A DNA stretch of 64,000 bases from a virus. The first letter of the stretch is position 1. Each line of letters opens with the position of its first letter. The stretch spans positions 1 to 64,000 of the IMG/VR virus record IMGVR_UViG_3300035198_000053, one strand, 5' to 3'. A program made the translations under genes and the position numbers. Below the pieces are notes generated by a model that worked only from the letters and a program-made list of their open reading frames with translations, ran no database searches and was not told where the DNA came from. This document shows positions 21,276 to 31,457 of the stretch, piece by piece.

Positions 21276-24200
21276 ACCTGGCCTCTGGCACTCTTGACCG
21301 TCTGAGGAATCCACCCGCGATATCAGGCAAGGCCCAGACGGCCAGACCGAATGTGACCGTATCCGGCCCTCTTATCTCCTCTTATTACACCGCACACCAG
21401 GCGATAACTCCGCAGTGGCCATACTATGCCCTGGTGAATGCCTACAAAAGCTGGTGTTATACCTGTATTGACAAGGTCAGTAAGGCCGTAGCCATGGTCC
21501 CGAAAAAGCTCTACATTTACCGCCGCGCCGGGAAGAAGATGGTAGACCTGACCTGGCTTTCCTCGTATAAATTCAAAGCTGCGGGCAAGCCCCGGAGCCC
21601 CGCCGAGAAGAAATACTTCCTCAAGGAAATGAACCTCGAAAGAGTGGAGGTGACTGAACATCCCTTCCTGGAGTTGATGAAGCGGCCCAACGCCATGATG
21701 ACCCAGTTCTCCATCTGGTATGAGACCATGGTCAGGCTTGAGCTCGGGGGGCTCTGTGGGTGGCTGAAACTTAGGGACAAACTCGGCGTGACAAGGCAGT
21801 TGTGGCCATTGCCGCTGACCCAATTCGCGCTTCTCAAGCCGAAGGTTTCCCCTACCATGGAACTGCAGTACTGGGACTATCAGGATGGTAACATCAAGCA
21901 AAGGTTCGATCCGAAAGACATTTGCCTCTTTAAATACCCGCATCCGGCTTCCCCGTTTGAGGGAATGAGTCCCCTTATGGCGCAGACCTACCCGTACGAT
22001 ATAGACCTCTTCCTTTCCCAGCAGCAGCGGGCACTGTTCAAGAACGGCGCCTTCCCCGGCATCATACTCAACACGGATCAGGTGTGGGGTCCGGAGCAGG
22101 TGAACGAGTTCAAGGAGCAGTTCTCGGAGCAATATGAGGGGGTAAACCGGGCGGGCGGAGTTCTTGTCGGACACTCCGGTCTAAAGTTCGAGGGCATGGC
22201 CGGGACGACCGCCAGGGACGCCATGATCGATCGGGTGGCAAAGTTTGCCCGGGAAAAGCTGATTACCGCCTTCGACCTCAGCGAATCCAAAATCGGGTTG
22301 CAGGAGAACCAGAACCGCGCTTGCTATTCTGCTGACACTGAAACGTTGACTGAAAATGGATGGAAACTTTATAGCGAAATTGGGCCGGATGAAAAGATAG
22401 CCACATTTAATCCTGAGAATAATTATCTCGAATATCACAAACCAATTTCGAAGCATGTTTATCCTTATGCGGGTAAAATGATTCATTTTAAGACCAGGAC
22501 ATGTGACAGTCTCGTTACGCCCGATCACGACATCTGGGCAAGAACGTTAATGCATACGGGAGGATTCAGGAAAATTCACGCTTCCAAACTAGCGGAACGT
22601 AATGCAAAAATGAAATTTCAGGCATGTGTTAACTACGGAGGAAGAGAGCGAGCCAAGGCTATAATACCAAATGATATAGAGATTAAAATGGATACTTGGC
22701 TTGAATTCATGGGCTATTATTTGAGTGAAGGTGGACTTTCGCATTCGACAAAACCTTATCTCCTGACTCTTTCACAAAAAGATCAGATTAAAGCTGAGAA
22801 AATCGAGGCATGTCTAAAGGCACTTCCTTTTCACTGGAAACGTTATCCTATTCAAAAAGACGGCATGACACGCTGGAATGTTTATGGCAAGTCCCTATGC
22901 CAATACCTTATGGATAACGTTGGGGGATATTGTTTTGATAAAAGGATTCCTCGTGAACTCATGAACTTATCTCAGCGGCAATTGCGTATATTATTTGATG
23001 CCTTAATGTTGGGCGATGGATCATGGGATATGCGCAAGAACCGCAATTCTGGCAGCTATTATACTACATCAAAGAAGCTCGCTAATGATGTGCAAGAGTT
23101 ATCATTCAAACTTGGATATTGTGTTGGTCTAATAATAAGTAGGGATAATCGCCCGAATCGTCGAAAAGTCTATCGTTTGGTAATAAGCAATCGCAAAGAA
23201 CATACTCTTACGCCAAAGAGGCTTACCCGTACACCTTCCAGCATATATGAAATTGACTATGAAGGTCCAGTTTATTGTTTCAATGTGCCACATCATCTAT
23301 TTATTACGCGTCGTAATGGGAAGATTGGTATTCATGGGAATACGGCGGAGGTCATGGACGTGACCTTCGTCCGGGAGTGCATCCAGCCCAAGACGATGCT
23401 GATCGAGGAGGTCCTGGAGACCTTCTTCCTCACCGACTACGACGAGGGGCTGAGCCTCGACATGGAGTTGCCCGACTTCGACGACCGCGAGTTCAGGATG
23501 AAGGAGCGGGACTCGAATCTCCGCAATTTCTACTCCTCAATCAATCAGGAACGCGCGAAAGACGGGGAAGAGCCAGTCGAGTGGGGGGAGAAGCCCTGGA
23601 TCCCCTTCAGCGTGATGCAGATGGGGGAGAAACCCGAACCCGCGCTCCCAGCTCCGGAGGCCACGGGGAAATCTATTGAGAGTAAACGCTTAACCCGCGA
23701 CTTCTGGACCGAGAGGAAGAAGGACCTTTACTGGAAGATGTTCATGCGCACGCTCGACTCCTACCAGGGCATGATTGAGCGCCCGATGAAGCACTACTTC
23801 AAGGCCCTGAGGACGGAGGTCATAAACCGCCTTCACAGAAACGCCAACAAAGTGTACGGCCAGTTCAGCGGATGGTCCCGGGCGAAGGTGGAGAAGGCGC
23901 TGAAAGAGAGCAAGGCGATTCGAGACATAAACATCACCAGAGGCGTAGAGGAGAAGAAGCTTGAATCTCTCATCACGCCGGTGGTGAAATCGATTATCGC
24001 CGATGTGGGCAGGCGCAGGATAAAGGACCTCCTGGAGTCGTACAAGCTTGCGGCTACGTTCGACGAGAGCGCGGAGAGGATCACCAAGTGGCTTGGCAAT
24101 AGAATGCGGATGTTTTCCAAGGCTGTGGCCGGGACTACCTTTGACGAGATAGAAAAAATACTCAAAGAAGGATTTGCTAACGAAGATCCGGTGACCACAA

Positions 24201-24544
24201 TAGCCAGCACTATTTCGGATAAATTCGAGAGTTGGGACAAATACCGGGCGCCCTTGCTTGCACGTACAGAAACTTGTGCGTCTTTTTCGTTTGCAGATCT
24301 GGAATCCGTGAAGCAATCGGGGCTAGAAGATACACTTTTAAAGGCCTGGCTCAGTGCAAGGGACGATCATTGCAGGCCGACGCATCAGGCCGCGGATTTA
24401 AAATACAATGCCAACCCCATCGGTATTGACGAAGATTTCGAGGTCGGTGCCGATCATATGCTTTGCCCTGGAAACGGTGAGCTTGCAGAGGAAAATGTGC
24501 AGTGCCGTTGTACACAGATCTTTGTAGAAAAAGAGGGAGAGTAA
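21272..24544 (+). CDS. Portal protein fused to a MuF-like domain, interrupted by an intein
   Basis: A 1,090-codon gene with three parts. Residues 1-350 and about 691-800 form an HK97-type portal, the dodecameric ring through which DNA passes (SPFEGMSPLMAQ, QQQRALFKNGAFPGII, QENQNRA joined to TAEVMD). Residues 351-690 are a complete intein. The C-terminal part (about 800-1090) is long and helical and ends in a Mu gpF-like head-morphogenesis domain: LLARTETCASFSF, KAWLSARDDHCRPTH, PIGIDEDF, then LCPGN and VQCRC. After splicing the mature protein should be about 750 residues. Portal-MuF fusion ensures the minor head protein is present in the vertex. The adjacent capsid genes lie 10 kb downstream because of inserted exported-protein genes. 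Confidence 0.9.
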   Translation: MNLASGTLDRLRNPPAISGKAQTARPNVTVSGPLISSYYTAHQAITPQWPYYALVNAYKSWCYTCIDKVSKAVAMVPKKLYIYRRAGKKMVDLTWLSSYKFKAAGKPRSPAEKKYFLKEMNLERVEVTEHPFLELMKRPNAMMTQFSIWYETMVRLELGGLCGWLKLRDKLGVTRQLWPLPLTQFALLKPKVSPTMELQYWDYQDGNIKQRFDPKDICLFKYPHPASPFEGMSPLMAQTYPYDIDLFLSQQQRALFKNGAFPGIILNTDQVWGPEQVNEFKEQFSEQYEGVNRAGGVLVGHSGLKFEGMAGTTARDAMIDRVAKFAREKLITAFDLSESKIGLQENQNRACYSADTETLTENGWKLYSEIGPDEKIATFNPENNYLEYHKPISKHVYPYAGKMIHFKTRTCDSLVTPDHDIWARTLMHTGGFRKIHASKLAERNAKMKFQACVNYGGRERAKAIIPNDIEIKMDTWLEFMGYYLSEGGLSHSTKPYLLTLSQKDQIKAEKIEACLKALPFHWKRYPIQKDGMTRWNVYGKSLCQYLMDNVGGYCFDKRIPRELMNLSQRQLRILFDALMLGDGSWDMRKNRNSGSYYTTSKKLANDVQELSFKLGYCVGLIISRDNRPNRRKVYRLVISNRKEHTLTPKRLTRTPSSIYEIDYEGPVYCFNVPHHLFITRRNGKIGIHGNTAEVMDVTFVRECIQPKTMLIEEVLETFFLTDYDEGLSLDMELPDFDDREFRMKERDSNLRNFYSSINQERAKDGEEPVEWGEKPWIPFSVMQMGEKPEPALPAPEATGKSIESKRLTRDFWTERKKDLYWKMFMRTLDSYQGMIERPMKHYFKALRTEVINRLHRNANKVYGQFSGWSRAKVEKALKESKAIRDINITRGVEEKKLESLITPVVKSIIADVGRRRIKDLLESYKLAATFDESAERITKWLGNRMRMFSKAVAGTTFDEIEKILKEGFANEDPVTTIASTISDKFESWDKYRAPLLARTETCASFSFADLESVKQSGLEDTLLKAWLSARDDHCRPTHQAADLKYNANPIGIDEDFEVGADHMLCPGNGELAEENVQCRCTQIFVEKEGE
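22322..23341 (+). mobile_element. Intein with LAGLIDADG homing endonuclease in the portal gene
   Basis: 340 residues. Block A starts at C1 (CYSADTETLTENGWK). Block B is TPDHDIWAR with H69. Endonuclease block C is LEFMGYYLSEGG (127-138) and block E is LRILFDALMLGDGS (221-234). Block F starts near EGPVYCFNVPHH, and block G ends GKIGIHGN. The +1 extein residue is Thr. The penultimate residue is Gly instead of the usual His, a tolerated variant in some inteins. The segment is clearly AT-richer than the flanking portal sequence, in keeping with recent transfer. Confidence 0.93.
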
Positions 24545-24573
24545 ACTAAAAATCTAAAATCTATTTTTCTATT

Positions 24574-24613
24574 CCCCGAACCGCGGCGTTCCTAAAAGAG
24601 ACCGGGGTTTTTT
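24574..24613 (+). terminator. Intrinsic terminator between portal and fibre-like gene
   Basis: CCCCG (24574-24578) pairs with CGGGG (24603-24607) around a 24-base loop, followed by TTTTTT. The stem is short but the U-tract is clear, and the next gene begins 17 bases later after GGAGGAAAG. Confidence 0.65.
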
Positions 24614-24630
24614 GTTGGAGGAAAGAGCAG

Positions 24631-27600
24631 ATGAAAGCCATCAGACTCCTGATCGTCCTTTTTTTCACCCTAGTAGTTGCCTCGACCGGGCTAGCGGAGA
24701 TGACCGACTACGGGACCGTGGATAGGAACGTCATCTACGCCCACAACAATCCCGTGCCGGTCGGCAGGATAGAGGGTACCAGAATCATGCTGGCCTCGAT
24801 CTCAGAATTCGGGTGGGCCGACTACGACGTGAAGCGCGGCGTCACAAGGATCATGACCGCAACGGCAGGGGAAGTCGGATATATGATATACGACACGCCC
24901 ACGGGCAGGACGAAGATATTCATCGACTCAGCGCTGATCGGAGGCGGGGCGACTCCGGCGGGTAGCGCGAACGACATCCAGTACAACCTGAATGGCACAG
25001 CCTTGGGTGCCTACAACAAGGTAGACACGTTAGGCAACCCGGGATCTACCAATAGCATCCCGAGCGAGTATGCGGTCAGGTCCGCGATAAGCGCGTCCGG
25101 GGGCGGGACCATAGGCGGGACGAGCGGAAGCACGGACAGGGCGATCATAATCGCCAACGGGGTTGGCGGGGCGACGATCCAGTCCTCTCTCGCGCAGATA
25201 ACGAGCGGCGGAGCCATCAATGCGGTCGGGGTCGTCTCTTCGGCGAGCGTCAATGCGCCGTCGTCCAGCATCGGGGCGGGCAACTACACATCTATTTCTG
25301 CGGTCAACGTTATTGTTTCCGGAGCCGTCAATGCGGCCACGGCCAGCATAGGGACGATCAACGCCACGACATACGCGGGGGTGAACGCGACCACCCTCCT
25401 CGGCAAGACCTGGGTGTCCCCGGGAGTGATTGGGCAGACGACCCCTGCGGCGGGGAACTTCACCAACCTCGGGGCGGGCGCGTTAAATGCGACCTCCATA
25501 GTCTCGGGCTCAATGAACTCATCCACGGCGGGGATCGGGGCCGGAAATTTCACGTCCATAATATCCGGCTCCATGAATAGCTCCACGGCGGGGATAGGCT
25601 CAGGTAACTTCACGTCTGTACTCGCCGGGACCGTGAACTCGACCAATGCGAACATAGGGGCTGGGAATTTCACCTCCGGGAACTTCGGCTCGACCTCAAT
25701 AGGGTCCGGGAATTTCTCGACCATACAGTCGGGGCCGGTCGGGGGGATCTCCACCCTCATATTGCTAGGCTCTCTGAACAGCGTCAACATAACCGCGTCT
25801 GGAGCGGTGAACGGAGCCACATCAAATATCGGGGCGGGCAACTACACGACGGTCACGGTATCCGGCTCCGGCAACTTCGGCAATGTCACATCCGGGGCTA
25901 TTAACTCCACCTCGGCCATTAATGCAACGCACCTATATTCGTCGGGAGCGTCGAACCTCTCTGGACTCCTGACAGTGGCGGGCATAAACTCTACGGCTGC
26001 GGTGAATGCCCCTAGCTTAACCTCCTCAGGTGCGGTAAACGGGGCCACGCTCTATTCTGCTGGCTCCGTCAACGGGGGCGCGGCCAATTTCCAGAGCGTG
26101 AATGCTAGTAGCTCCGGAAACTTCCTGAATGTCACGGCGGGGACTATAAACTCGACCGCGAACGTGAACGCGGTGAATCTCCTGGCCTACTCCGGCGCGG
26201 TCAACTCTTCCACGGCTAACATCGGGAGCGGGAATTTCACCTTCATAAACACGGCGGGGATGAACTCGACCGGCGCGATAAACGGTACGAACCTATTTAC
26301 CTCTGGCGCGGTCAATGCGGTCAGTTCAAATATCGGGGCGGGTAATTTCCAGACAGTGACCTCAACAGGCGCTGCTAACTTCGGGAGTGTGACGGCGGGG
26401 AGCATCAATTCTACGGGCACTCTGAATGCGGCCAACCTCTACTCCTCGGGTGCGGTCAACACGGCGACCTCGAACATAGGCGTTGGCAACTTCACGTCCG
26501 TCAAGTCGGGCGCGATCAATGGCACGGACGTCACGGCCTCGGGAGCCCTCAACGGGGCCACCGCGAACATAGGCGCCCTCAATGTTAGCTCGATCTCCTC
26601 CAACAGCGGGTTGAACGGCCTGCTCATGATGAACAACTCCGCTGGCGGAGTCAACGGTTTGCAGTGTGCGAACGGTAAGATCCCGAAGGTGACAAACGGC
26701 GTCTGGATCTGCAGCGACGACTCCACGGGCGGCACGCCAACCTTTGATGCCATAGCGAACGGGGTTAACATAAGCGCCGCGATGACGGTCAGCTCCGGGG
26801 CGAACCTCGGCTATGGCGGGACCGGTACCATAAACGCGACGCATCTTCTCGGGAGCACCTGGGCCTCTCCGGGACCAATAGGAACAACTACTGAGGGTGT
26901 GGGGAACTTCACGAACCTGGGAGCCGGGGCGATCAACGCGAGCAGCGGCAACTTCGGCGCGGCCAACGCGCAGACCCTCGGTAGCGCCTCCGCCAACATC
27001 ACAGGCCTGCTTTCGGTGGGAGCGATCAACTCAAGTGCGGCTATAAACGGGACCAACATCTACAGCAGCGGAGCAGTCAATGCGGTAACGTCTAATATAG
27101 GAACCGGCAATTACAGCATCCTGAGTGCGGGGAACATGGTTATCTCCGGCAGCGCCAATATGGGGGCAGCTCAATTCGGGACTGGTAATTTTATTTCGAT
27201 TTCTGGTGTAAATGCCACGATCACTGGCGCAGTAAATTTGGCGCGCGGCAACTACGGGGCGGGGAACTTCCAGACCGTCACCTCGGTTGGATCTGGCAAT
27301 TTCTCGAACATCACTTCTGGGGCGATCAATTCAACCTCGGCGATCAACGGCGCAAGCCTGACAGCGACAGGTGCGATCAACGGCGCGACTTTGTACTCGG
27401 CGGGATCGGTGAATGGAGGCGCTGCCAATTTCCAGACGGTGACCTCGTCCGGCGCTGCTAACTTCGCCAATGTGAGTTCGGGCGCGATCAATTCCACTTC
27501 CGCGATAAACGGCGTGAACCTCTACTCCTCGGGTGCGGCCAATATAGGGGGCTTATTGACGGTTGCGGGAGTGAATTCCACCGCTGCAATAAATACCAGC

Positions 27601-30600
27601 ACGCTGACGACCTCTGGGGCGGCCAACATCGCGGGGCTTCTCACGGCTGCGGGGCTCAACTCGACCGCTGCCATCAATACCAACGTCCTTATTACATCTG
27701 GCGCGGCCAATGTCGGAGGCCTCCTGACGGCGGCTGGCCTGAACTCTACGGGAGCCGTGAACGCCACGAATATTTTTGGCTCCGGCTCGGCGAACATCTC
27801 CGGCACCGCCACCGTCGGGGCTCTGAACGCCCTTGGCGCAATCAATGGCACGAATCTCTACGCCTACTCCGGGGCGATGAACTCATCCACATCGAACGTG
27901 GGTTCACAGAATGCCACAAATATCTCCGCGACGAATATCACGGTAACGGGGACGTTCAACTCCACTGGCTCGATGAACGTTCTCAGAGTCGTCGTCCAGG
28001 GGTCGGCGAATGTCGGTAATATCACTTCCGGGGCGATCAATTCGACATCTGCAGTCAATGCCGTCAACCTTCTCTCCTCCGGTGCCTCGAACATTGGCGG
28101 TCTTCTGTCGGTGGCGGGCGTGAACTCCACCGCAGCGGTAAACGCGACTACCCTCACGGCCTCGGCAGGGATCAATTCCGGAGCAGCGATCAACGGAGTA
28201 AGTCTTATCTCTTCCGGAGCCGCCAATGTAGGGGGGCTTCTGACTTCCGCAGGACTTAACTCTACCGGGGCTATAAACGCTCCCTACGTCGCGGCGGCAA
28301 ACTACAATCTCGGCTCCGGCAACGTGACCACGGACGGGGGCGGGAATGTCACCATCGCAAAACTGATAAACATAGGCGGTTCCAACGTCTATATGGACGC
28401 CTCCGGGAACCTGAAGGTCGCGAAGGAGATCGGGGCCGTCAACTTCAAGCTCAGCGGCAGCGCGAACATGGCTCACCTCAATGCATCCGGTAATATCACA
28501 TCAGCCCTTGTGAATATCGGGGCGGGTAATTTGATTATGGAGCCTGGGGGCAACGTCACGATCCTGCACCTCGTGGGCGCGGGAAATATCGGCGGCACTG
28601 TCGGCACGCTTGATAGGGCCATACCCGTGGCCAATGGGACGGGTGGATACACACTGCAGGGATCGGCGGCAAGGGTTGAAAGCGATGGTGGGGTCAACAT
28701 TCCTTCTGCAGCTTGCTACAAAATAAACGGAGACGACATCATCTGCGCCGGGTCTGACGGGTCGTATTACGTCAGCATCAAAAATAACACAACGTATACG
28801 GGCAGCGCCGGGAACTACAGATACCTTTTCGTGGGTGGCGTGCCGACGGTAGACTCCGACGGGACCGTGAACCCCATAGCGACGTTCAATGGGGCGGGGA
28901 ACTTTTCCAGCATCGCCGTGGGCGCTGGCAACATCTCGATGGATAGCGGAGGCAACCTCACAGTTAAGAGATTTTCCTCCCTGGGTGCGACGAGTCCGGG
29001 GGCCGCAAACCTGACCACAATCAATGTCGGGGCCAACAACATCCAGATGCTTGCGGCTGGTAATGTACTCATACCCAATCTCGACGGGGCAGTCAATGCC
29101 TCGAAGCTCCTCGGCTATACCTGGACCTCTCCGACCACGATCGGGGCCACTTCTCCTGCGGCGGCTAACTTCACGGCTATGGCAGTGGGCGCGGGTAACA
29201 TTTATATGCTGGCTGCGGGGAATACGTTTATCCCGCATCTCGACGGAGCGGTAAACGCCACGACTCTTATCGGGGCCACGTGGGCCGCCCCCCCGGCCAT
29301 CGGAAGCGCGACGGCTGCGGCGGCGAATTTTACAAACCTCGGGGCAGGGGCGGTAAATGCCAGCACGGCTGCGATTGCGGCTGGCAACTATGGGGCGCTC
29401 AATGCCACGACGATCACGTCCGGGACCGGGAACTTCTCCACGATAGCGGGGTCCACGAACATCGTCGTCACGGGTGCAATAAACGGGGCGACAATAATCG
29501 CCTCGGGCTCGATCAACTCCGGGGCCGCTGTGAATGCGGTAAACATCTTCACGTCCGGGGCTGCGAACCTGGGAGGCCTACTCACGGTGGCAGGGATCAA
29601 CTCGACCGCTGCCATCAATGCGCCCAATCTCCTGACAGCCGGGGCGGTGAACGCAGGGAGTACGGTCACGGCGGGGGGGTTCAACACGACCGGCTCGGTC
29701 AACGCGGCTAGCCTTGTCTCTTCAGGGGCCGTGAACGGTGCCACGATCCACTCCTCCGGTTCCATCAACGGCGGGGCTGCCAACTTCCAGACGATCAACG
29801 TCTCCGGCTCAATTAATGCCACGACGCTGACAGCATCCGGCGGGATCAACTCGTCTGCATCCATAAATGGAGTGAATCTGATCGCTTCGGGATCGGCCAA
29901 CATCACGGGGACGGGGACATTCGGAGGTGTCAACAGCGGGGGAACGATCAATGCGGCCCAGTTCATCTCCTCCGGCGGGTTCAACGGGGCCACAGCAGGA
30001 ATAGGGATAGGTAACTTTACCTCGATCGCCACGGCGAATATCACCTCTCCGATCATGAACTTCGGGGCCTCAAATGTGAAATTTACCGATGCAGGCGGGA
30101 ATCTGACCATAGCTAAGCTAGTGGACATCGGCGGGTCGAACATAAAGATGGAGAGCGGGGGCAACACGATATTCTCGAAGAGCATCTATGCGGGCGGCAA
30201 CGCGACTATAGCTGGATCAATGAATTCCGCCTCAGTGAGTACGGGGGCAATCAATGCTTCTGGGGCGGTGAATACTCTCAACCTGAGCACGGGGGCTATA
30301 AACGGGACATCCGCTCTTATAACGGGGGCGGTGAACTCGGGCTCGGTAAGCACCGGGACTGTAAACGCGACGAACGTCATCTCCACGGGGGCCGTCAACG
30401 GAGCCACCGCCAGCCTGGGCGCGATGAACGCCTCCTCCCTCACCGTCTATGGAACGATCGGCGGCAGACTTCCGATCCTGACGAGCAAAGGCGGAGCAAA
30501 TGACTTGACAGCCATACAGGTGAGCGGGTCATGGATGTACTTCACTGGGGCGGGAGTGGCGAACCTCCCGACCGCCAATGTTACCGGATACGCGATCTGC

Positions 30601-30798
30601 TTCGAGGCCCTAACGGGGGCCACGTCGTGGATTGATCCCTATGGCGCGGAGAAAATATCTCTTTCGGGGACGACCCTTGCCGCCGGAAACGCGATCCAGA
30701 ACACTTCCGCGACAAGCGGGGATTTCATCTGTCTTATCTCCTCCGACGGGGCCGGAAACTGGAGAAGTGGCGGCAAAAGTGGGACCTGGGCGCAGTGA
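24631..30798 (+). CDS. Giant secreted repeat protein, fibre-like
   Basis: 2,055 residues. Residues 1-22 form a Sec signal peptide (MKAIRLLIVLFFTLVVASTG). A short unique domain follows to about 110. Residues about 150-1930 are made of imperfect repeats such as SGAVNGAT, GAINSTSAINGTNLYSSG and IGAGNFTS, rich in Gly, Ala, Ser, Asn and Thr, which should form a long beta-helix or beta-solenoid. Four spaced copies of a module with TW-x-SP-x-x-IG-x-TTPAA-x-NFT-x-L punctuate it, a motif seen in phage fibres. The last 120 residues form a distinct cap ending SGGKSGTWAQ. A signal peptide is odd for a virion fibre; it may be a host-exported surface protein or one anchored during infection. Confidence 0.7.
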   Translation: MKAIRLLIVLFFTLVVASTGLAEMTDYGTVDRNVIYAHNNPVPVGRIEGTRIMLASISEFGWADYDVKRGVTRIMTATAGEVGYMIYDTPTGRTKIFIDSALIGGGATPAGSANDIQYNLNGTALGAYNKVDTLGNPGSTNSIPSEYAVRSAISASGGGTIGGTSGSTDRAIIIANGVGGATIQSSLAQITSGGAINAVGVVSSASVNAPSSSIGAGNYTSISAVNVIVSGAVNAATASIGTINATTYAGVNATTLLGKTWVSPGVIGQTTPAAGNFTNLGAGALNATSIVSGSMNSSTAGIGAGNFTSIISGSMNSSTAGIGSGNFTSVLAGTVNSTNANIGAGNFTSGNFGSTSIGSGNFSTIQSGPVGGISTLILLGSLNSVNITASGAVNGATSNIGAGNYTTVTVSGSGNFGNVTSGAINSTSAINATHLYSSGASNLSGLLTVAGINSTAAVNAPSLTSSGAVNGATLYSAGSVNGGAANFQSVNASSSGNFLNVTAGTINSTANVNAVNLLAYSGAVNSSTANIGSGNFTFINTAGMNSTGAINGTNLFTSGAVNAVSSNIGAGNFQTVTSTGAANFGSVTAGSINSTGTLNAANLYSSGAVNTATSNIGVGNFTSVKSGAINGTDVTASGALNGATANIGALNVSSISSNSGLNGLLMMNNSAGGVNGLQCANGKIPKVTNGVWICSDDSTGGTPTFDAIANGVNISAAMTVSSGANLGYGGTGTINATHLLGSTWASPGPIGTTTEGVGNFTNLGAGAINASSGNFGAANAQTLGSASANITGLLSVGAINSSAAINGTNIYSSGAVNAVTSNIGTGNYSILSAGNMVISGSANMGAAQFGTGNFISISGVNATITGAVNLARGNYGAGNFQTVTSVGSGNFSNITSGAINSTSAINGASLTATGAINGATLYSAGSVNGGAANFQTVTSSGAANFANVSSGAINSTSAINGVNLYSSGAANIGGLLTVAGVNSTAAINTSTLTTSGAANIAGLLTAAGLNSTAAINTNVLITSGAANVGGLLTAAGLNSTGAVNATNIFGSGSANISGTATVGALNALGAINGTNLYAYSGAMNSSTSNVGSQNATNISATNITVTGTFNSTGSMNVLRVVVQGSANVGNITSGAINSTSAVNAVNLLSSGASNIGGLLSVAGVNSTAAVNATTLTASAGINSGAAINGVSLISSGAANVGGLLTSAGLNSTGAINAPYVAAANYNLGSGNVTTDGGGNVTIAKLINIGGSNVYMDASGNLKVAKEIGAVNFKLSGSANMAHLNASGNITSALVNIGAGNLIMEPGGNVTILHLVGAGNIGGTVGTLDRAIPVANGTGGYTLQGSAARVESDGGVNIPSAACYKINGDDIICAGSDGSYYVSIKNNTTYTGSAGNYRYLFVGGVPTVDSDGTVNPIATFNGAGNFSSIAVGAGNISMDSGGNLTVKRFSSLGATSPGAANLTTINVGANNIQMLAAGNVLIPNLDGAVNASKLLGYTWTSPTTIGATSPAAANFTAMAVGAGNIYMLAAGNTFIPHLDGAVNATTLIGATWAAPPAIGSATAAAANFTNLGAGAVNASTAAIAAGNYGALNATTITSGTGNFSTIAGSTNIVVTGAINGATIIASGSINSGAAVNAVNIFTSGAANLGGLLTVAGINSTAAINAPNLLTAGAVNAGSTVTAGGFNTTGSVNAASLVSSGAVNGATIHSSGSINGGAANFQTINVSGSINATTLTASGGINSSASINGVNLIASGSANITGTGTFGGVNSGGTINAAQFISSGGFNGATAGIGIGNFTSIATANITSPIMNFGASNVKFTDAGGNLTIAKLVDIGGSNIKMESGGNTIFSKSIYAGGNATIAGSMNSASVSTGAINASGAVNTLNLSTGAINGTSALITGAVNSGSVSTGTVNATNVISTGAVNGATASLGAMNASSLTVYGTIGGRLPILTSKGGANDLTAIQVSGSWMYFTGAGVANLPTANVTGYAICFEALTGATSWIDPYGAEKISLSGTTLAAGNAIQNTSATSGDFICLISSDGAGNWRSGGKSGTWAQ
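25150..30450 (+). repeat. Long array of degenerate coding repeats
   Basis: Short coding units (about 24-60 bases, for example GGGGCGATCAATTC and variants) repeat across more than 5 kb in frame with the fibre-like gene. Copies are diverged rather than identical, so the array is old or under selection for sequence variation. Long open frames appear on the opposite strand only because of the repeated codons. Confidence 0.8.
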
Positions 30799-30844
30799 AA
30801 CAACTGACATCTTTAGAGTTGGAATAAAGGGAGGGCGTTGCCGC

Positions 30845-31078
30845 ATGAAAAGATTCCTGATATTCGCATGGGTAACCCCGGTCATCATCGCCTGTGGCAT
30901 TCTAGGGCTCGGCATATTCGAGGCGGGGGCCGCGAACCTCCCGTGGAAGGTGGTGGCGGGAGGAGGTACTTGTGCTGGTATATGGTACTACCGGGACAGC
31001 CACGGCCTGCAAGTTAGCAGTCTACCAATATACCGGCTCAGCGGGGTACACTCAAAGGACGCGAGAATAAGCTATTGA
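30845..31078 (+). CDS. Small exported protein, possibly frameshifted
   Basis: ATG 30845 gives an N-terminal hydrophobic segment (FLIFAWVTPVIIACGILGLG), then AANLPWKVVAGGG. Downstream of the Gly run the +1 frame looks more like protein (VYGTTGTATACKLAVYQYTG) than the annotated frame (RDSHGLQVSSLPIYRLSG), so a base may be missing near 30960. It sits between secreted proteins. Function unknown. Confidence 0.4.
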   Translation: MKRFLIFAWVTPVIIACGILGLGIFEAGAANLPWKVVAGGGTCAGIWYYRDSHGLQVSSLPIYRLSGVHSKDARISY

Positions 31079-31098
31079 CAAATGAAAGGAGAACCGGA

Positions 31099-31449
31099 AT
31101 GAAAAAACTACTCGGGATCATCTTTATTCTGTCGTTACTATTCGTCGGACAGGTGTATGCCGCAAGTCTTCAGTGGACAGCATCCACAGGGGCGGCAGGG
31201 TATCAGGTCAGCTACAAGACCCTTGCGGCCACCACCTACACGGTTGTAGACGTAGGCAATGTGGTTCAATGGACAATCCCGACTACTCTGGTAAAGGGGA
31301 CCCGGTACGAGTTCTTTGTGAATGTCTACGCGGGAACGCCAAAGTCTTACTCTGGAGACTCGGATCATATTCGGTGGACGATGCCTAGAGATCCAGTGAT
31401 CATCGAATTACCGGAAGGCCCGAACACCATCATTCTAAACATTCCGTGA
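31099..31449 (+). CDS. Secreted fibronectin type III-like protein, 116 aa
   Basis: ATG 31099 follows AAAGGAG. A signal peptide (1-23, ending VYA) precedes one beta-sandwich domain: LQWTASTGAAGYQVSY, YTVVDVGNVVQWTIP, then RYEFFVNVYAG. Trp in the first strand and Tyr in the YQVSY strand are Fn3-like. It is probably an adhesive or spacer domain at the cell surface. Single-domain Fn3 secreted proteins are unusual in phage operons. Confidence 0.65.
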   Translation: MKKLLGIIFILSLLFVGQVYAASLQWTASTGAAGYQVSYKTLAATTYTVVDVGNVVQWTIPTTLVKGTRYEFFVNVYAGTPKSYSGDSDHIRWTMPRDPVIIELPEGPNTIILNIP

Positions 31450-31457
31450 GGTGAGAC

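Noticed and set aside
24900-30450. Many long open frames on the minus strand inside the giant repeat gene
   Set aside because: They arise from repeated Ala/Gly/Asn codons read in reverse. They have no ribosome sites and their products are low-complexity Pro/Val/Ala strings; the plus-strand protein explains them.
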